Positions 36,933 through 45,906 are shown, counted from the stretch's first letter. The stretch is DNA of 64,000 nucleotides from Candidatus Lumbricidiphila eiseniae (GCA_002529645.1 NAEP01000059.1:1-64000); one strand, 5' to 3'. Made by a program: numbers and translations. The notes: a model not told the origin generated them from the sequence alone.

Positions 36933-37613
36933 TCATGCGCTCGGCGTAGGGCTCGGTGAGGAACACGGCACGGCAGGGCCCACGACCCGCAGTATTCGGT
37001 ACCCTTTGTTCTGTCTGGGTCGGCTCACGGTTAGCCCGAGGTCTTCTGTCAGCCAGCGCTGAAGAGAGTCCGCACCCAGCTGTTTTGCCACGACGAACCA
37101 CGCGGACGAGCCGGTGGTGACAGTGTCAGCGCCAGCGTCGGCGCCGGAGTGGCTGAGTAGTCGTGGTAGCCAGCGGCGGAGCATCCCGTGCAGTTCGATC
37201 TTCCCCACTCGGATCGGGGGGTTCGACCAGATGGTTGCGAAGCGGATGTCATCGGGCACGTCCTCGGGTCGGGCCGCGCGCACGTTTGCGAGTTCGAGTC
37301 GCGCTGCGTTGCGACGGGTAAGCTCGAGTGCACGTTCGTTGGTGTCAATGGCCCACACCGTGGCATCCGGGGACCTCATCGCGAGGCTCAGTGCGATCGG
37401 ACCCCATCCGCAACCGAGATCGAGCAGATTGCCCGTCACCGGCGGGGGCGGCACGCTCTCAAGCAGGATGCGTGTGCCGTGATCGAGTCGGTCGCTGCTG
37501 AACACTCCTGCGCTCGTTACGAGCTCCACATCGCGGTCGGCCAGGTGTACTCGGATGCCCCGCAGTGCGGCATCGCTGCGCGGGATTGCCGAGAAATAGT
37601 GGTCAGTGCCCAT
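36933..37613 (-). CDS. Class I SAM-dependent methyltransferase (RsmC-like)
   Basis: 226 aa. SAM-binding motif NLLDLGCGWGPIALSLAM, then VWAIDTNERALELTRRNA, and the catalytic IWSNPPIRVGK (NPPI/F motif of N6/N2-methylating enzymes). The N-terminal DHYFSAIPRSDAALRGIRVH and VFSSDRLDHGTRILLE match the single-domain RsmC relatives that methylate guanine 1207 of 16S rRNA. The target here is by analogy. A Pro/Ser tail closes the protein. Minus strand, divergent from the phosphonate operon. Confidence 0.85.
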   Translation of the reverse strand: MGTDHYFSAIPRSDAALRGIRVHLADRDVELVTSAGVFSSDRLDHGTRILLESVPPPPVTGNLLDLGCGWGPIALSLAMRSPDATVWAIDTNERALELTRRNAARLELANVRAARPEDVPDDIRFATIWSNPPIRVGKIELHGMLRRWLPRLLSHSGADAGADTVTTGSSAWFVVAKQLGADSLQRWLTEDLGLTVSRPRQNKGYRILRVVGPAVPCSSPSPTPSA

Positions 37614-37898
37614 GCTTCAACGGTAACGCGGTATGCGCTGGTCGCTGATTCACAGTGCACACGAGCGGGATGACCGCGCGGGGTGCGGGGTATAGAGGGC
37701 ACAGTAGGCACGCGAGTACGGCAAACATCGGGCGTTCGTTGAGGGAGGTGCCACGAACCGTTAACCTGCGCGCAACCAGTGGGTCGCTAGTTAGATACGT
37801 GGGCTGGGTACCGTCGGAGGCGGCACGGATGGATTAGCCGTCGTGCCCTCCGGCGCTCGGAGGGCCAAAACATCCGGTTTGCCGCTACAGGAGGAAAT
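37614..37898 (+). promoter_or_regulatory. Leader of the phosphonate-type operon
   Basis: The 285 bp between divergent genes contain two stacked hairpins close to the operon start: GGCACGG...CCGTCGTGCC and CCCTCCG...CGGAGGG (about 37823-37865), followed by the strong ribosome site AGGAGGAA at 37889-37896. Lack of a T-run argues against an attenuator, but a structured leader is clear. I could not fix a -35/-10 pair or a PHO-box-like repeat. Confidence 0.4.
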
Positions 37899-39038
37899 GT
37901 GACCACATCACCCACCCGTGCTATCGGTTTCTTGGGGGCGACCGCAGCACTCGTATTGGCCCTTGCAGCTTGCTCGAGCCAGTCCAACGCATCCAGTTCC
38001 AATTCTTCGGTTGACGCAAAAACAGCAACGTCCGTCGCAGATTTTGGTGGCATGGACGGCTTGATCGCTGCGGCGAAAAAAGAGGGAGCTCTCAACATCA
38101 TTGCAACCCCCGGTGATTGGGCAAACTACCAGGAAATTTTTGATGGCTTCACAGCAAAATATGGAATCAAGATTAACTCGACGCAGGACAACGCGAGTAG
38201 CCAGGAAGAGATTGACGCAGCCAAAAACCTTAAGGGTCAGGACACAGCGCCTGACACCTTTGATATTGGTGCCTCGGTGACGATGGCAAACACCGATCAC
38301 TTCGCGCCCTACAAGCCGACCGGCTGGGCCGATATTCCTGCTGATCAGAAAGAAAGCACAGGTCTGTGGAAAGTTGGATACTACGGTGTTATGGCCGTTG
38401 GGTATGACGCGAATAAGATAAAAACACCACCCACAGCTTTTTCTGATTTGCTCACACCGGCGTTCAAAGGGGCTGTTGCGATCAACGGTAACCCGACCCA
38501 GGCAGCTGCCGGTGCGGGTGCCGTCGCGTACGCAGCACTGCAAAACGGTGGCACACTCGCCGACATCACGCCGGGAATTAACTGGTTCAAGCAGCTCAAA
38601 GCAGCCGGAAACTGGAACGCCGCCGACGGTAAGGCCAACACGATTGCCTCCGGCGAGGCTCCCGTTTTGTTTGACTGGTCGTTCAACCAGAAGAGCTATT
38701 CGGAATCAGAAGTCATTAAGAGTGGTGGTGTGAACTGGAAATACGTTGTTCTGCCCGGTCCGGCGTATGTCGGCTTCTACTACCAGGCAATCAACAAGGA
38801 TGCCCCCCACCCGGCAGCCGTTCGTCTCTGGGAAGAGTACCTGTACACCGACGCTGCCCAGAACGCGTGGCTCAAGGGCGGTGCCTACCCGGTCCGTGTT
38901 GAGGCAATGGACAAGGCTGGCACGCTCGACAAGGGCAGCTACCCCGGAAAGCTCAGCTCGACCTCCACGTTCACCGGCACGCAGGCGGCAGACGCTGGCA
39001 CGCTGCTGAACTCTATGTGGGCAAACGCAGTCGGATAG
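37899..39038 (+). CDS. ABC transporter substrate-binding lipoprotein (2-aminoethylphosphonate/spermidine-type)
   Basis: 379 aa; signal peptide with lipobox (LVLALAACSSQS, Cys 25). The mature protein starts KEGALNIIATPGDWANYQEI and has GVMAVGYDANKIKTPPTAFS and LFDWSFNQKSYSE, typical of family 1 periplasmic binding proteins for iron, polyamines or aminoethylphosphonate. The operon partners (phosphonatase-like and phosphatase-superfamily enzymes) favour a phosphonate or phosphate-ester ligand. GTG start after AGGAGGAA. Its last base is shared with the permease GTG, and a strong hairpin follows. Confidence 0.82.
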   Translation: MTTSPTRAIGFLGATAALVLALAACSSQSNASSSNSSVDAKTATSVADFGGMDGLIAAAKKEGALNIIATPGDWANYQEIFDGFTAKYGIKINSTQDNASSQEEIDAAKNLKGQDTAPDTFDIGASVTMANTDHFAPYKPTGWADIPADQKESTGLWKVGYYGVMAVGYDANKIKTPPTAFSDLLTPAFKGAVAINGNPTQAAAGAGAVAYAALQNGGTLADITPGINWFKQLKAAGNWNAADGKANTIASGEAPVLFDWSFNQKSYSESEVIKSGGVNWKYVVLPGPAYVGFYYQAINKDAPHPAAVRLWEEYLYTDAAQNAWLKGGAYPVRVEAMDKAGTLDKGSYPGKLSSTSTFTGTQAADAGTLLNSMWANAVG

Positions 39039-39979
39039 TGACGAACATTTCTGCCACCACGGAGTTTGCGCCAACGGTAACGGCCCAACGCGCAGAAGGC
39101 GATGGTCATCGTCGCCTTCTGCGCGAGCGTTGGGCAAAACTGCCGTACGCCCTGGGTCTCACGCCGTTCGCCGCCTATGTTCTCCTGTTCCTTGCGATCC
39201 CGACGGTTGTGGCTGTGGGAACGGGGTTCTTCGATGACTCCGGTGAATTCACCTGGAACAATCTGACGGGTCTTGCAGAACCGACCATCCTGCGTGCCTT
39301 CGGGGGATCGCTCGTGCTGTCTGGTGTCACAGCGCTCGTCGGAGCAGTGTCTGGCGCGATTCTGTGTTTTGCCCTGATCGGTTCCCGCCCGGGGGGAGTG
39401 ATCCGGTCACTGGTGAATTCTGCCTGCAGTGTACTCGCACAGTTTGGTGGAGTCATGCTCGCGTTTGCGTTTATTGCTACCGTTGGAGCACAGGGCCTGA
39501 TTACCGTTACTCTGCGTCAAAACTTCAGCATCAACCTCTACGAACACGGTGCCTGGCTCTACACGATCACGGGACTCATGTTGCCGTACCTGTACTTTCA
39601 GATTCCACTCATGGTCATCACCTTCTTACCCGCTTTGGACGGGCTCAAGCCGCAGTGGTTTGAGGCTAATGCCACACTGGGCGGTGGCCGGTGGACGTAT
39701 TGGCTGCGCCTGGGGGGCCCGATCCTTATGCCCTCGTTTCTGGGAGGCCTGTTGCTGCTGTTTGCCAACGCATTCTCCTCGTTTGCCACCGCCGCCGCAC
39801 TGGTGGGTCAGGCTAATCCCATTGTTGCGCTGCAAATTCGACAGGCAATGGTGAGTGAGACCGTCCTGGGGCGAGCGAACCTCGCCGGTGCTATGGCTCT
39901 CGGAATGCTTGTCGTCATGATCATCGTCATGCTCGGATATTCGGTGCTGACATCCCGGACAGCCAGGTGGCAACGATGA
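39038..39979 (+). CDS. ABC transporter permease, first subunit
   Basis: 313 aa with about six membrane segments (LTPFAAYVLLFLAIPTVVAV; LVLSGVTALVGAVSGAILCF; FGGVMLAFAFIATVGAQ; LMLPYLYFQIPLMVITFLP; FLGGLLLLFANAFSSFATAA; AMALGMLVVMIIVMLGYSVL). The EAA-type cytoplasmic loop contacting the ATPase is FEANATLGGGRWTYWLRLGGP. GTG 39038 shares its G with the TAG of the binding protein. Codons 15-33 form a long hairpin in the mRNA, annotated separately. ATGA overlap with the second permease. Confidence 0.88.
   Translation: MTNISATTEFAPTVTAQRAEGDGHRRLLRERWAKLPYALGLTPFAAYVLLFLAIPTVVAVGTGFFDDSGEFTWNNLTGLAEPTILRAFGGSLVLSGVTALVGAVSGAILCFALIGSRPGGVIRSLVNSACSVLAQFGGVMLAFAFIATVGAQGLITVTLRQNFSINLYEHGAWLYTITGLMLPYLYFQIPLMVITFLPALDGLKPQWFEANATLGGGRWTYWLRLGGPILMPSFLGGLLLLFANAFSSFATAAALVGQANPIVALQIRQAMVSETVLGRANLAGAMALGMLVVMIIVMLGYSVLTSRTARWQR
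39083..39135 (+). promoter_or_regulatory. Strong intra-operon mRNA hairpin at the start of the first permease gene
   Basis: GCCCAACG at 39083-39090 pairs with 39128-39135, and CGCAGAAGGCGATG at 39091-39104 pairs with 39110-39123 (one G-U), leaving a 4-nt bulge (CGAG) and a small loop. The 22-bp stem lies 45 bp after the binding-protein stop. Such stems usually protect the upstream binding-protein mRNA and lower downstream permease expression. There is no T-run, so it is not a terminator. Confidence 0.75.
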
Positions 39980-40797
39980 GGGTGCGGGTGGGAAGCGTCC
40001 CACGTTTTGGCCCAGGCCCGGTTGCTCGCACCGTTATCTGGATCATATTTAGCATCTTTTTCTTGGTACCGATCCTGTCCATGGTGGAATTTACGATCCG
40101 CACCGCAAAGGCTGGCAGTTACAGCCTTGATCGGTGGGTGAGCGTTGCCGCCGGTACATCAGCGCGACAAGAACGGTTATACGACGGTCTCAATAACTCC
40201 ATTGTTTTGGCCATTGTAACCATTCTTCTTATTCTTGTTTTGTTGCTTCCAACAATGGTTGTTGTGGAGTTGAATTTCCCCCGGTTGCGACGGGTGCTAG
40301 AGGCAATGTGTTTACTGCCGCTTATGATCCCGGCAATTGTCATGGTTGTCGGACTTGCCCCGGTTTATTCGAGTGTGAGCCGGATCTTCGGATCCGGTTC
40401 GTGGACGCTTGCCTTTGCCTACGGAATTACGGCGTTACCGTATGCCTACCGAGCCATCCAGAGCAGTCTTAATTCAATTGACACGGTTGTGTTGAGTGAG
40501 ACCGCCCGGTCGCTCGGTGCGGGATGGTGGAGTGTATTCATGCGAGTGCTCGTTCCTAATCTTCGGCGCGGGATTCTGGCTGCGATCGGGCTTACCGCGG
40601 CTGTTGTCTTCGGTGAGTTCACTATTGCATCACTTTTGAGCCGGATCAACCTGCAAACATCGATACTTTTGGTGTCGCAGGCCAACCCATTTGCGGCAGT
40701 CATCTTTGCGCTGCTCGCGCTTGCGCTCGCATTCCTCCTGCTGTTCCTGGTTGACCGGCTGCTCTCAGGTCGTCGCTCAGGCTCCTCGAAAGGTTGA
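39976..40797 (+). CDS. ABC transporter permease, second subunit
   Basis: 273 aa with six membrane segments (VIWIIFSIFFLVPILSMVEF; IVLAIVTILLILVLLLPTMV; MCLLPLMIPAIVMVVGLAPV; LAFAYGITALPYAYRAIQSS; GILAAIGLTAAVVFGEFTIA; VIFALLALALAFLLLFLVDR). The EAA loop is ETARSLGAGWWSVFMRVLVP. ATG 39976 overlaps the previous stop (ATGA); an in-frame GTG at 39967 is less likely. Pairs with the preceding permease as a heterodimer. Confidence 0.88.
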   Translation: MRVRVGSVPRFGPGPVARTVIWIIFSIFFLVPILSMVEFTIRTAKAGSYSLDRWVSVAAGTSARQERLYDGLNNSIVLAIVTILLILVLLLPTMVVVELNFPRLRRVLEAMCLLPLMIPAIVMVVGLAPVYSSVSRIFGSGSWTLAFAYGITALPYAYRAIQSSLNSIDTVVLSETARSLGAGWWSVFMRVLVPNLRRGILAAIGLTAAVVFGEFTIASLLSRINLQTSILLVSQANPFAAVIFALLALALAFLLLFLVDRLLSGRRSGSSKG

Positions 40798-40799
40798 CC

Positions 40800-41906
40800 A
40801 TGATGGTGACACTCTCCCCACCCGCCGTTGTTCGATCGGACACTCACACTCAGCACGACCGTGGTTCGGGATCAACCGTTGAGTTGCGCAACATTGTTCG
40901 CGACTTCGGTGGCGGTGCTGGGCTCGCAGACTTTAGCCTGCGTGCTGAGCCCGGAGAACTCATTGCCCTGCTCGGTCCGAGCGGCTGCGGCAAGACGACG
41001 GCGTTGCGCGCTCTTGCCGGATTGGAGCGAGTGGATTCTGGAACCGTTCTCATTGATGGCGCTGATGTGAGCGACCGGCCCACTAACCGTCGTGACATTG
41101 GTGTCGTTTTCCAGTCCTATTCGTTGTTTCCACACTTGACAGCGGGCCAGAACGTGGAGTTTGGGCTGCGCATGCGGAAGGTCACACCGGCTGAGCGCCA
41201 TCGGCGAGCAGCGCAGGCGTTGGATCTTGTCGGTCTTGATCACCACTTTGGGCGATACGCGCATCAGCTCAGCGGTGGTCAGCAGCAGCGGGTTGCGCTG
41301 GCTCGCGCCCTCGTTACCCAGCCGCGGGTTCTGCTTCTCGACGAGCCGCTCTCTGCTCTGGATGCGAAGGTTCGAGTAAACCTTCGGGAAGAAATCAGGC
41401 GACTTCAGACAGAGCTAGGGATTACCACGTTTTTCGTGACGCACGACCAAGAAGAGGCTCTCGCTATTGCTGATCGGGTTGCCGTTATGCAGAGTGGGAG
41501 AATTGAACAGGTGGGAACTCCGGAAGAGTTGTACCGTCAGCCGCAGTCATCGTTCGTGGCCAACTTTGTGGGACTATCGAATGTGGTCGTCGGAGAGGTA
41601 CTCGGAGGCGCGGCGCAGGTTTTTGGACGTGAGCTTCCGCTCATTTCTCAGGTTGAGGATGGCCCCGCGCAGGTCTATGTGCGCCCTGAGAACCTGTCCT
41701 TTGGCGAGGATGGGCTCGCAGGCACCGTTCTCACCAGCAGCTTTCTTGGTGCTCATCGCCGCACTCGGGTACGACTGAATGACGGCACCGAGCTTGTTGT
41801 TCAACACAGTGCGCGGGACATCAAGGAACCTGGCGATCACGTATGTATCGCCTTGAACAGCGAGCCGGTCATGGCCGGGAACTCGCACACGAAAGGAAAA
41901 TCATGA
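40800..41906 (+). CDS. ABC transporter ATPase
   Basis: Nucleotide-binding subunit with Walker A GPSGCGKTTALRALAGLE, Q-loop VVFQSYSLFPHLTAGQNV, signature LSGGQQQRVALARALVT, Walker B VLLLDEPLSALDAKVR and H-loop FFVTHDQEEAL. A C-terminal TOBE-like domain follows (VYVRPENLSFGEDGLAGTVL). The group is that of iron/polyamine/aminoethylphosphonate importers. Start at ATG 40800 or 40803, just after the permease stop; an upstream TTG is in frame. ATGA overlap with the HAD gene. Confidence 0.92.
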   Translation: MMVTLSPPAVVRSDTHTQHDRGSGSTVELRNIVRDFGGGAGLADFSLRAEPGELIALLGPSGCGKTTALRALAGLERVDSGTVLIDGADVSDRPTNRRDIGVVFQSYSLFPHLTAGQNVEFGLRMRKVTPAERHRRAAQALDLVGLDHHFGRYAHQLSGGQQQRVALARALVTQPRVLLLDEPLSALDAKVRVNLREEIRRLQTELGITTFFVTHDQEEALAIADRVAVMQSGRIEQVGTPEELYRQPQSSFVANFVGLSNVVVGEVLGGAAQVFGRELPLISQVEDGPAQVYVRPENLSFGEDGLAGTVLTSSFLGAHRRTRVRLNDGTELVVQHSARDIKEPGDHVCIALNSEPVMAGNSHTKGKS

Positions 41907-42616
41907 TTTCACTCGTTACGCTAGATGTTGCAGGCACCACCGTTGACGAGGGTGGTGCTGTGTACCGCTCACTCAAGGCAGCGGTCGAATCCGCTCTTGG
42001 TAAGACGATCACGGAAGATCAGTTGCGACCGGCCCTGGGGGCAAACAAACGCGAAGCCATCGCCGGTTTCTTGCAGCGGTTCACCGGTTCTGCCCCGAGC
42101 AGCCGGGTGGAGGGCATATACGAAGACTTCCGTGCGCGACTCACGCAGAGCTACAGCGAACGGCCTCCCGTCGCGCTACCCGGGGTAGAAGCTGCGCTTG
42201 CGGAGCTTCGATCGGCGGGAATCATCGTCGCCCTGACAACAGGGTTCAGCCGGTCGATCTGCGACATTATCCTCGGCGCTCTCGGGTGGAGTGTGGGGCG
42301 CGGTGCCAATGACACCGTCGATTTTATGGTCACCTCGGATGACGTTGACGCGGGTCGCCCGTCCCCGGCGCTTATTCACAGGTCCATGGAGTGGGCGGGA
42401 GTCAGTGACCCGGCAGAGGTTCTTGCGGCTGGTGATACCGAACTTGACCTCGCCTCGGGAATGAATGCTGGCGTCCGGTACGTCGTCGCTGTGAGCACCG
42501 GCGCGCAGGCCATCGAGCACCTCGCCACCTTCCCGCACACTGACCTGTGCGACGTAAAGGACCTGCCACGCTTCCTCGGTGTCGTAGCGGATGGCACACA
42601 GGTCGGGGCGGCATGA
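41903..42616 (+). CDS. Phosphonatase-like HAD hydrolase
   Basis: 237 aa. The nucleophile motif is LVTLDVAGTTVDEGGAVY, like DWAGTTVD of phosphonoacetaldehyde hydrolase (PhnX) and its relatives. RPALGANKREAIAGFL in the cap places a Lys where phosphonatase has its Schiff-base Lys. Motif II is VALTTGFSR and motif III/IV SPALIHRSMEWA with VLAAGDTELDLASGMNAGV. The product should cleave a C-P or phosphate-ester bond of an imported compound. No aminoethylphosphonate transaminase is in the operon. ATGA overlaps on both sides show tight coupling. Confidence 0.85.
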   Translation: MISLVTLDVAGTTVDEGGAVYRSLKAAVESALGKTITEDQLRPALGANKREAIAGFLQRFTGSAPSSRVEGIYEDFRARLTQSYSERPPVALPGVEAALAELRSAGIIVALTTGFSRSICDIILGALGWSVGRGANDTVDFMVTSDDVDAGRPSPALIHRSMEWAGVSDPAEVLAAGDTELDLASGMNAGVRYVVAVSTGAQAIEHLATFPHTDLCDVKDLPRFLGVVADGTQVGAA

Positions 42617-43470
42617 CCGCCCCGATGCCCGGACTGAGTGACACTCCCTCGGTGCCGCGGCGGAAAGTGTGTCTCATCGGCATCGACGGGCTGCGACACG
42701 ACATCGCCATCGGTGAGGGTGCGATGCCGACTCTCGTGCAACTCGCGGAGACGGGGAGATTCCACCCCATGACCATCGCGGCTCCCACGTGGTCCGGTCC
42801 GAGCTGGTCAACAATTCTGACGGGTGCAACCATTGCCGAGCACGGTATCACCGACAACAGCTTTGTCGGCAGCACGCTTGCGAGGCATCCCGATCTGCTC
42901 AGCCGCGCGTTCTATGCGGATCAGTCAACAACAACGTTCGCGGCTGCTGCGTGGCCGCCCCTCGTTGACCCGCACGGTCTGGGGCCGGTCATCCACGAAC
43001 GCCGCGAGCAAAAGCAGGCCGGACTTCACCATGTTGTTGTGCGTGACGGGGAGACCTACGGATATCGAACGGCTGACGCCGATATTGCGCAGGCGTCACT
43101 GTGGATGCTCCACCATATTGGTCCCGATGCGAGCTTCATCTACCTCTGTGAGGCAGATGAAGCCGCGCACGGGCACGGTGCGCGATCACCCGAATACGGT
43201 GCCGCGCTGAGCCGAGTCAACGCGCACCTTGATTCGCTCGTTGCGGTTTTGACCGACCGCCAGAGTCGCGAGGAGGAAGAGTGGCTCATTGTCGTCGTGA
43301 CCGATCACGGCCATCTTGATGAGGGAGGTCACGGCGGGGATACCCCGATCGAACGCGCGGCGTTCGTTGTCACTCGACACCTGACCGGCGACCAGCTTGA
43401 CTGGCCGGAACAGATAGAACCGAGTGAGCTGTCGGCGCGAATCCTGGGCTACCTCGCCCGGCGTGATTAG
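42613..43470 (+). CDS. Alkaline-phosphatase-superfamily phosphodiesterase/phosphonate hydrolase
   Basis: 285 aa of the nucleotide pyrophosphatase/phosphodiesterase group (PF01663-like). Metal ligands: VCLIGIDGLRHD, the nucleophile Ser/Thr in AAPTWSGPSWSTILTG, CEADEAAHGHG and VVTDHGHLDEGGHGG. Relatives include phosphonoacetate hydrolase and phosphodiesterases. As the last gene of the operon it could remove phosphate from, or release phosphonate from, the transported substrate. Cytoplasmic: no signal peptide. ATG overlaps the HAD stop (ATGA). Confidence 0.85.
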   Translation: MTAPMPGLSDTPSVPRRKVCLIGIDGLRHDIAIGEGAMPTLVQLAETGRFHPMTIAAPTWSGPSWSTILTGATIAEHGITDNSFVGSTLARHPDLLSRAFYADQSTTTFAAAAWPPLVDPHGLGPVIHERREQKQAGLHHVVVRDGETYGYRTADADIAQASLWMLHHIGPDASFIYLCEADEAAHGHGARSPEYGAALSRVNAHLDSLVAVLTDRQSREEEEWLIVVVTDHGHLDEGGHGGDTPIERAAFVVTRHLTGDQLDWPEQIEPSELSARILGYLARRD

Positions 43471-43569
43471 CAGAGCGGGTGTGCCAGAGCGCGGGTGGGC
43501 TCATACCAGACCGGAGTTTGGCGGCGCACACCCCTGCGCTGCCGCAGACCTGCGGGCTAGTATCTAAGA

Positions 43570-45141
43570 ATGACTGAGTCCGAGGACGGCGCGGGAGGCG
43601 ACGCGGTGGACCGCGTGCTCCGTGGTGCTAAGGCGCGCGCGGCGGTTGCTCGCTTCGGTGCGGCACGGCCGGTCGGCCGCATCGGATCGGTCGGGTCATC
43701 CCCTGGTCTGCTTGATGCTACAGCGGAAGCGCTGCGTGGGCGCGCCGACACCGGCGGCGACACATTCCGCGATGGTGACCAGCTTGACCGCGAGGAGCGC
43801 ACCGCGCTCCGTCGAGTCGCCGGGCTCTCCACCGAATTGCAGGATGTCACCGAGGTTGAGTATCGGCAGCTGCGGTTGGAGAACGTTGTGCTCATCGGCG
43901 TGTACCCGCGGGGGAGCCTCACGGACGCTGAAAACTCGCTCCGGGAACTGGCCGCGCTCGCGGAGACGGCGGGTGCGAAGGTGCTCGACGGGGTGTTGCA
44001 GCGAAAACCGCACCCCGACCCCAGCACCTACCTCGGGCGAGGGAAAGTGAGCGAACTGCGCGATATTGTTGTCGATCTCGGTGCCGACACGGTTGTCGCA
44101 GACACTGAGCTCGCACCGAGTCAACGCCGTGCCCTGGAAGATGCCGTCAGGGTGAAGGTCATCGATCGCACGGCGGTTATCCTCGACATTTTCAGCCAGC
44201 ACGCCAAGAGCCGTGAGGGTCGGGCGCAGGTTGAACTTGCACAACTGCAGTATCTGTTGCCGCGGCTGCGCGGCTGGGGCGAATCGATGTCACGACAGGC
44301 CGGTGGCCAGGTCGGCTCCGGCGGGGCGGGCATGGGGTCGCGCGGGCCGGGTGAGACAAAGATCGAGCTTGATCGCCGACGCATCCACACTCGGATGGCT
44401 CGCTTGCGCAAACAGATCGCTGGATTCGCCCCCGCTCGTGAGGCCAAGCGCGCCAACCGCCGCCGCAACGAGGTTCCGTCTGTGGTCATTGCCGGATACA
44501 CGAACGCGGGCAAATCGAGCCTGCTCAACCGGATCACCGGCGCGGGCCTGCTCGTTGAAAATGCACTGTTCGCGACCCTCGATTCCACGGTGCGCCGCTA
44601 CCGCACTCCGGACGGCCGTGAGTACACGATCACGGACACCGTCGGGTTTGTTCGTAACCTCCCGCACCAGCTTGTCGAAGCCTTCCGCTCGACACTCGAA
44701 GAGGTCGCCGACGCCGAACTTATTGTGCATGTCGTGGATGCCGCCCACCCCGATCCGGCGGGACAGATCGCGACGGTGCGTGATGTTATTGGGGATGTCG
44801 GTGGCCGCGGCATCCCGGAACTTATTGTCTTCAACAAAGCCGACCTTGTCACCGAGCAGGACCGACTCGTGCTCAGCGGGCTTGCACCGCGGGCTGCATT
44901 TGTCTCGGCGAAGACGGGCGAGGGCGTGCCAGAGATGCTCGCGGTCATCGCCGAACTGCTGCCTGACCCGGGGATTGAGGTGAACCTGCTGGTACCGTAC
45001 GACCGGGGTGATGTCATCTCGTCGCTGTATCAGTCGGCGCGAATTCTCACCCGTGTTGACGGCGAGGATGGCACGCGCTTGCGCGCGCTCGTCTCGCTCG
45101 AACAGTCGGGCCAACTCATGGAATTTGCCGCCGCAGGCTAG
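43570..45141 (+). CDS. hflX: GTPase HflX
   Basis: 523 aa ribosome-associated GTPase. N-terminal HflX domain (VVLIGVYPRGSLTDAENSLR, DPSTYLGRGKVSELRDIVVD, GADTVVADTELAPSQRRALE), the Gly-rich linker GGQVGSGGAGMGSRGPGETK, then a G domain with G1 VVIAGYTNAGKSSLLNRIT, G3 DTVGFVRNLP and G4 FNKADLVT. Known to split or rescue stalled ribosomes. ATG 43570. It belongs to the conserved hflX-lexA neighbourhood, but IS remnants and the met genes now separate it from lexA. Confidence 0.95.
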   Translation: MTESEDGAGGDAVDRVLRGAKARAAVARFGAARPVGRIGSVGSSPGLLDATAEALRGRADTGGDTFRDGDQLDREERTALRRVAGLSTELQDVTEVEYRQLRLENVVLIGVYPRGSLTDAENSLRELAALAETAGAKVLDGVLQRKPHPDPSTYLGRGKVSELRDIVVDLGADTVVADTELAPSQRRALEDAVRVKVIDRTAVILDIFSQHAKSREGRAQVELAQLQYLLPRLRGWGESMSRQAGGQVGSGGAGMGSRGPGETKIELDRRRIHTRMARLRKQIAGFAPAREAKRANRRRNEVPSVVIAGYTNAGKSSLLNRITGAGLLVENALFATLDSTVRRYRTPDGREYTITDTVGFVRNLPHQLVEAFRSTLEEVADAELIVHVVDAAHPDPAGQIATVRDVIGDVGGRGIPELIVFNKADLVTEQDRLVLSGLAPRAAFVSAKTGEGVPEMLAVIAELLPDPGIEVNLLVPYDRGDVISSLYQSARILTRVDGEDGTRLRALVSLEQSGQLMEFAAAG

Positions 45142-45189
45142 GTGTACCCGGCCATGAGGTTGGTGGCAGTTCGGAGTTGACGAGGGGGC

Positions 45190-45330
45190 GACGCAGATGT
45201 TTATCAAGCCACACTGTCCGTGGCAGAACGGGAAGATCGAACGCTTCACCCGAACCTTCCAAACCGAGTGGGCCTACCGGCATCCCCTCACCAGCAGCAC
45301 CGAACGCCAGGCAGTTCCGGGTTCCCCGTG
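45190..45330 (+). pseudogene. IS481-family transposase C-terminal remnant
   Basis: The plus strand encodes MFIKPHCPWQNGKIERFTRT followed by FQTEWAYRHPLTSSTERQA. This is the region around the last catalytic Glu (NGKxERFxRT) of IS481-type DDE transposases. The N-terminal two thirds are absent and the frame decays after 45330. It lies just downstream of hflX; whether it comes from the same element as the copy at 1-344 cannot be tested because the regions do not overlap. Confidence 0.75.
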
Positions 45331-45479
45331 TTCAAGATAGAAGCGCAGCACTTGGTAATGTTCGTGTTCGCTGAGTCAAGGGTTGTGTTTCTATGGGTGT
45401 ACATGACGGTCATGTGTCGTTAGGTTGAACGGGTTCAGATCGAGAAGAGTGCGGGGTGGTCTGTTGGGTGAGGGGATTC

Positions 45480-45785
45480 AGACCGAGGTGGAACCAGTAA
45501 GCCGGTTCATTATCGCCCGAAAAATAGACGCTCTGACCGCTGAGTGACAGATCGCAGCACAACACGATCTTCGGTGCTCTGCCTCCTTGCGCGCGGTTGT
45601 CTGTGACCATGGACAAGGGGACCTCAAGATGTACCGCCACTACGAGCTGAGAGTCCAGTGGGGTATGGACACGTACTTCGCTGATCCCTACACCGCATGG
45701 CAACACAGGAGCTAACGAGCACCACAACACTCGGATCCGACGCTACCTACCCACACGCACCGACTTCCGAACCATAAGCGTAGGG
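45480..45785 (+). pseudogene. IS30-family transposase remnant with frameshifts
   Basis: Three frames in sequence give IS30-like pieces: VEPVSRFIIARKIDALTAE, then HNTIFGALPPCARLSVTMDK, then KMYRHYELRVQWGMDTYFAD with PYTAWQHR, then GANEHHNTRIRRYLPTRTDF. The family consensus has VERTSRF, LTxDNGxE, VYFADPYSPWQRGTNE and LRxYLPKGTD. At least two frameshifts and a stop (TGA after ALTAE) make it dead. It sits between an IS481 remnant and a secreted-protein pseudogene. Confidence 0.7.
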
Positions 45786-45906
45786 TATGTAAGGACTTCC
45801 TGGAATCGAATGAGTTTTTCTACCCCAGTATCGATACTGGGGCACCTCACCCATCACCCCACGCCGCACACAACCTCCGTGGGAACAACAATTAGGAATC
45901 ACTCAT

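Noticed and set aside
45410-45730. 106-codon minus-strand gene
   Set aside because: It is the antisense of the IS30 transposase remnant.
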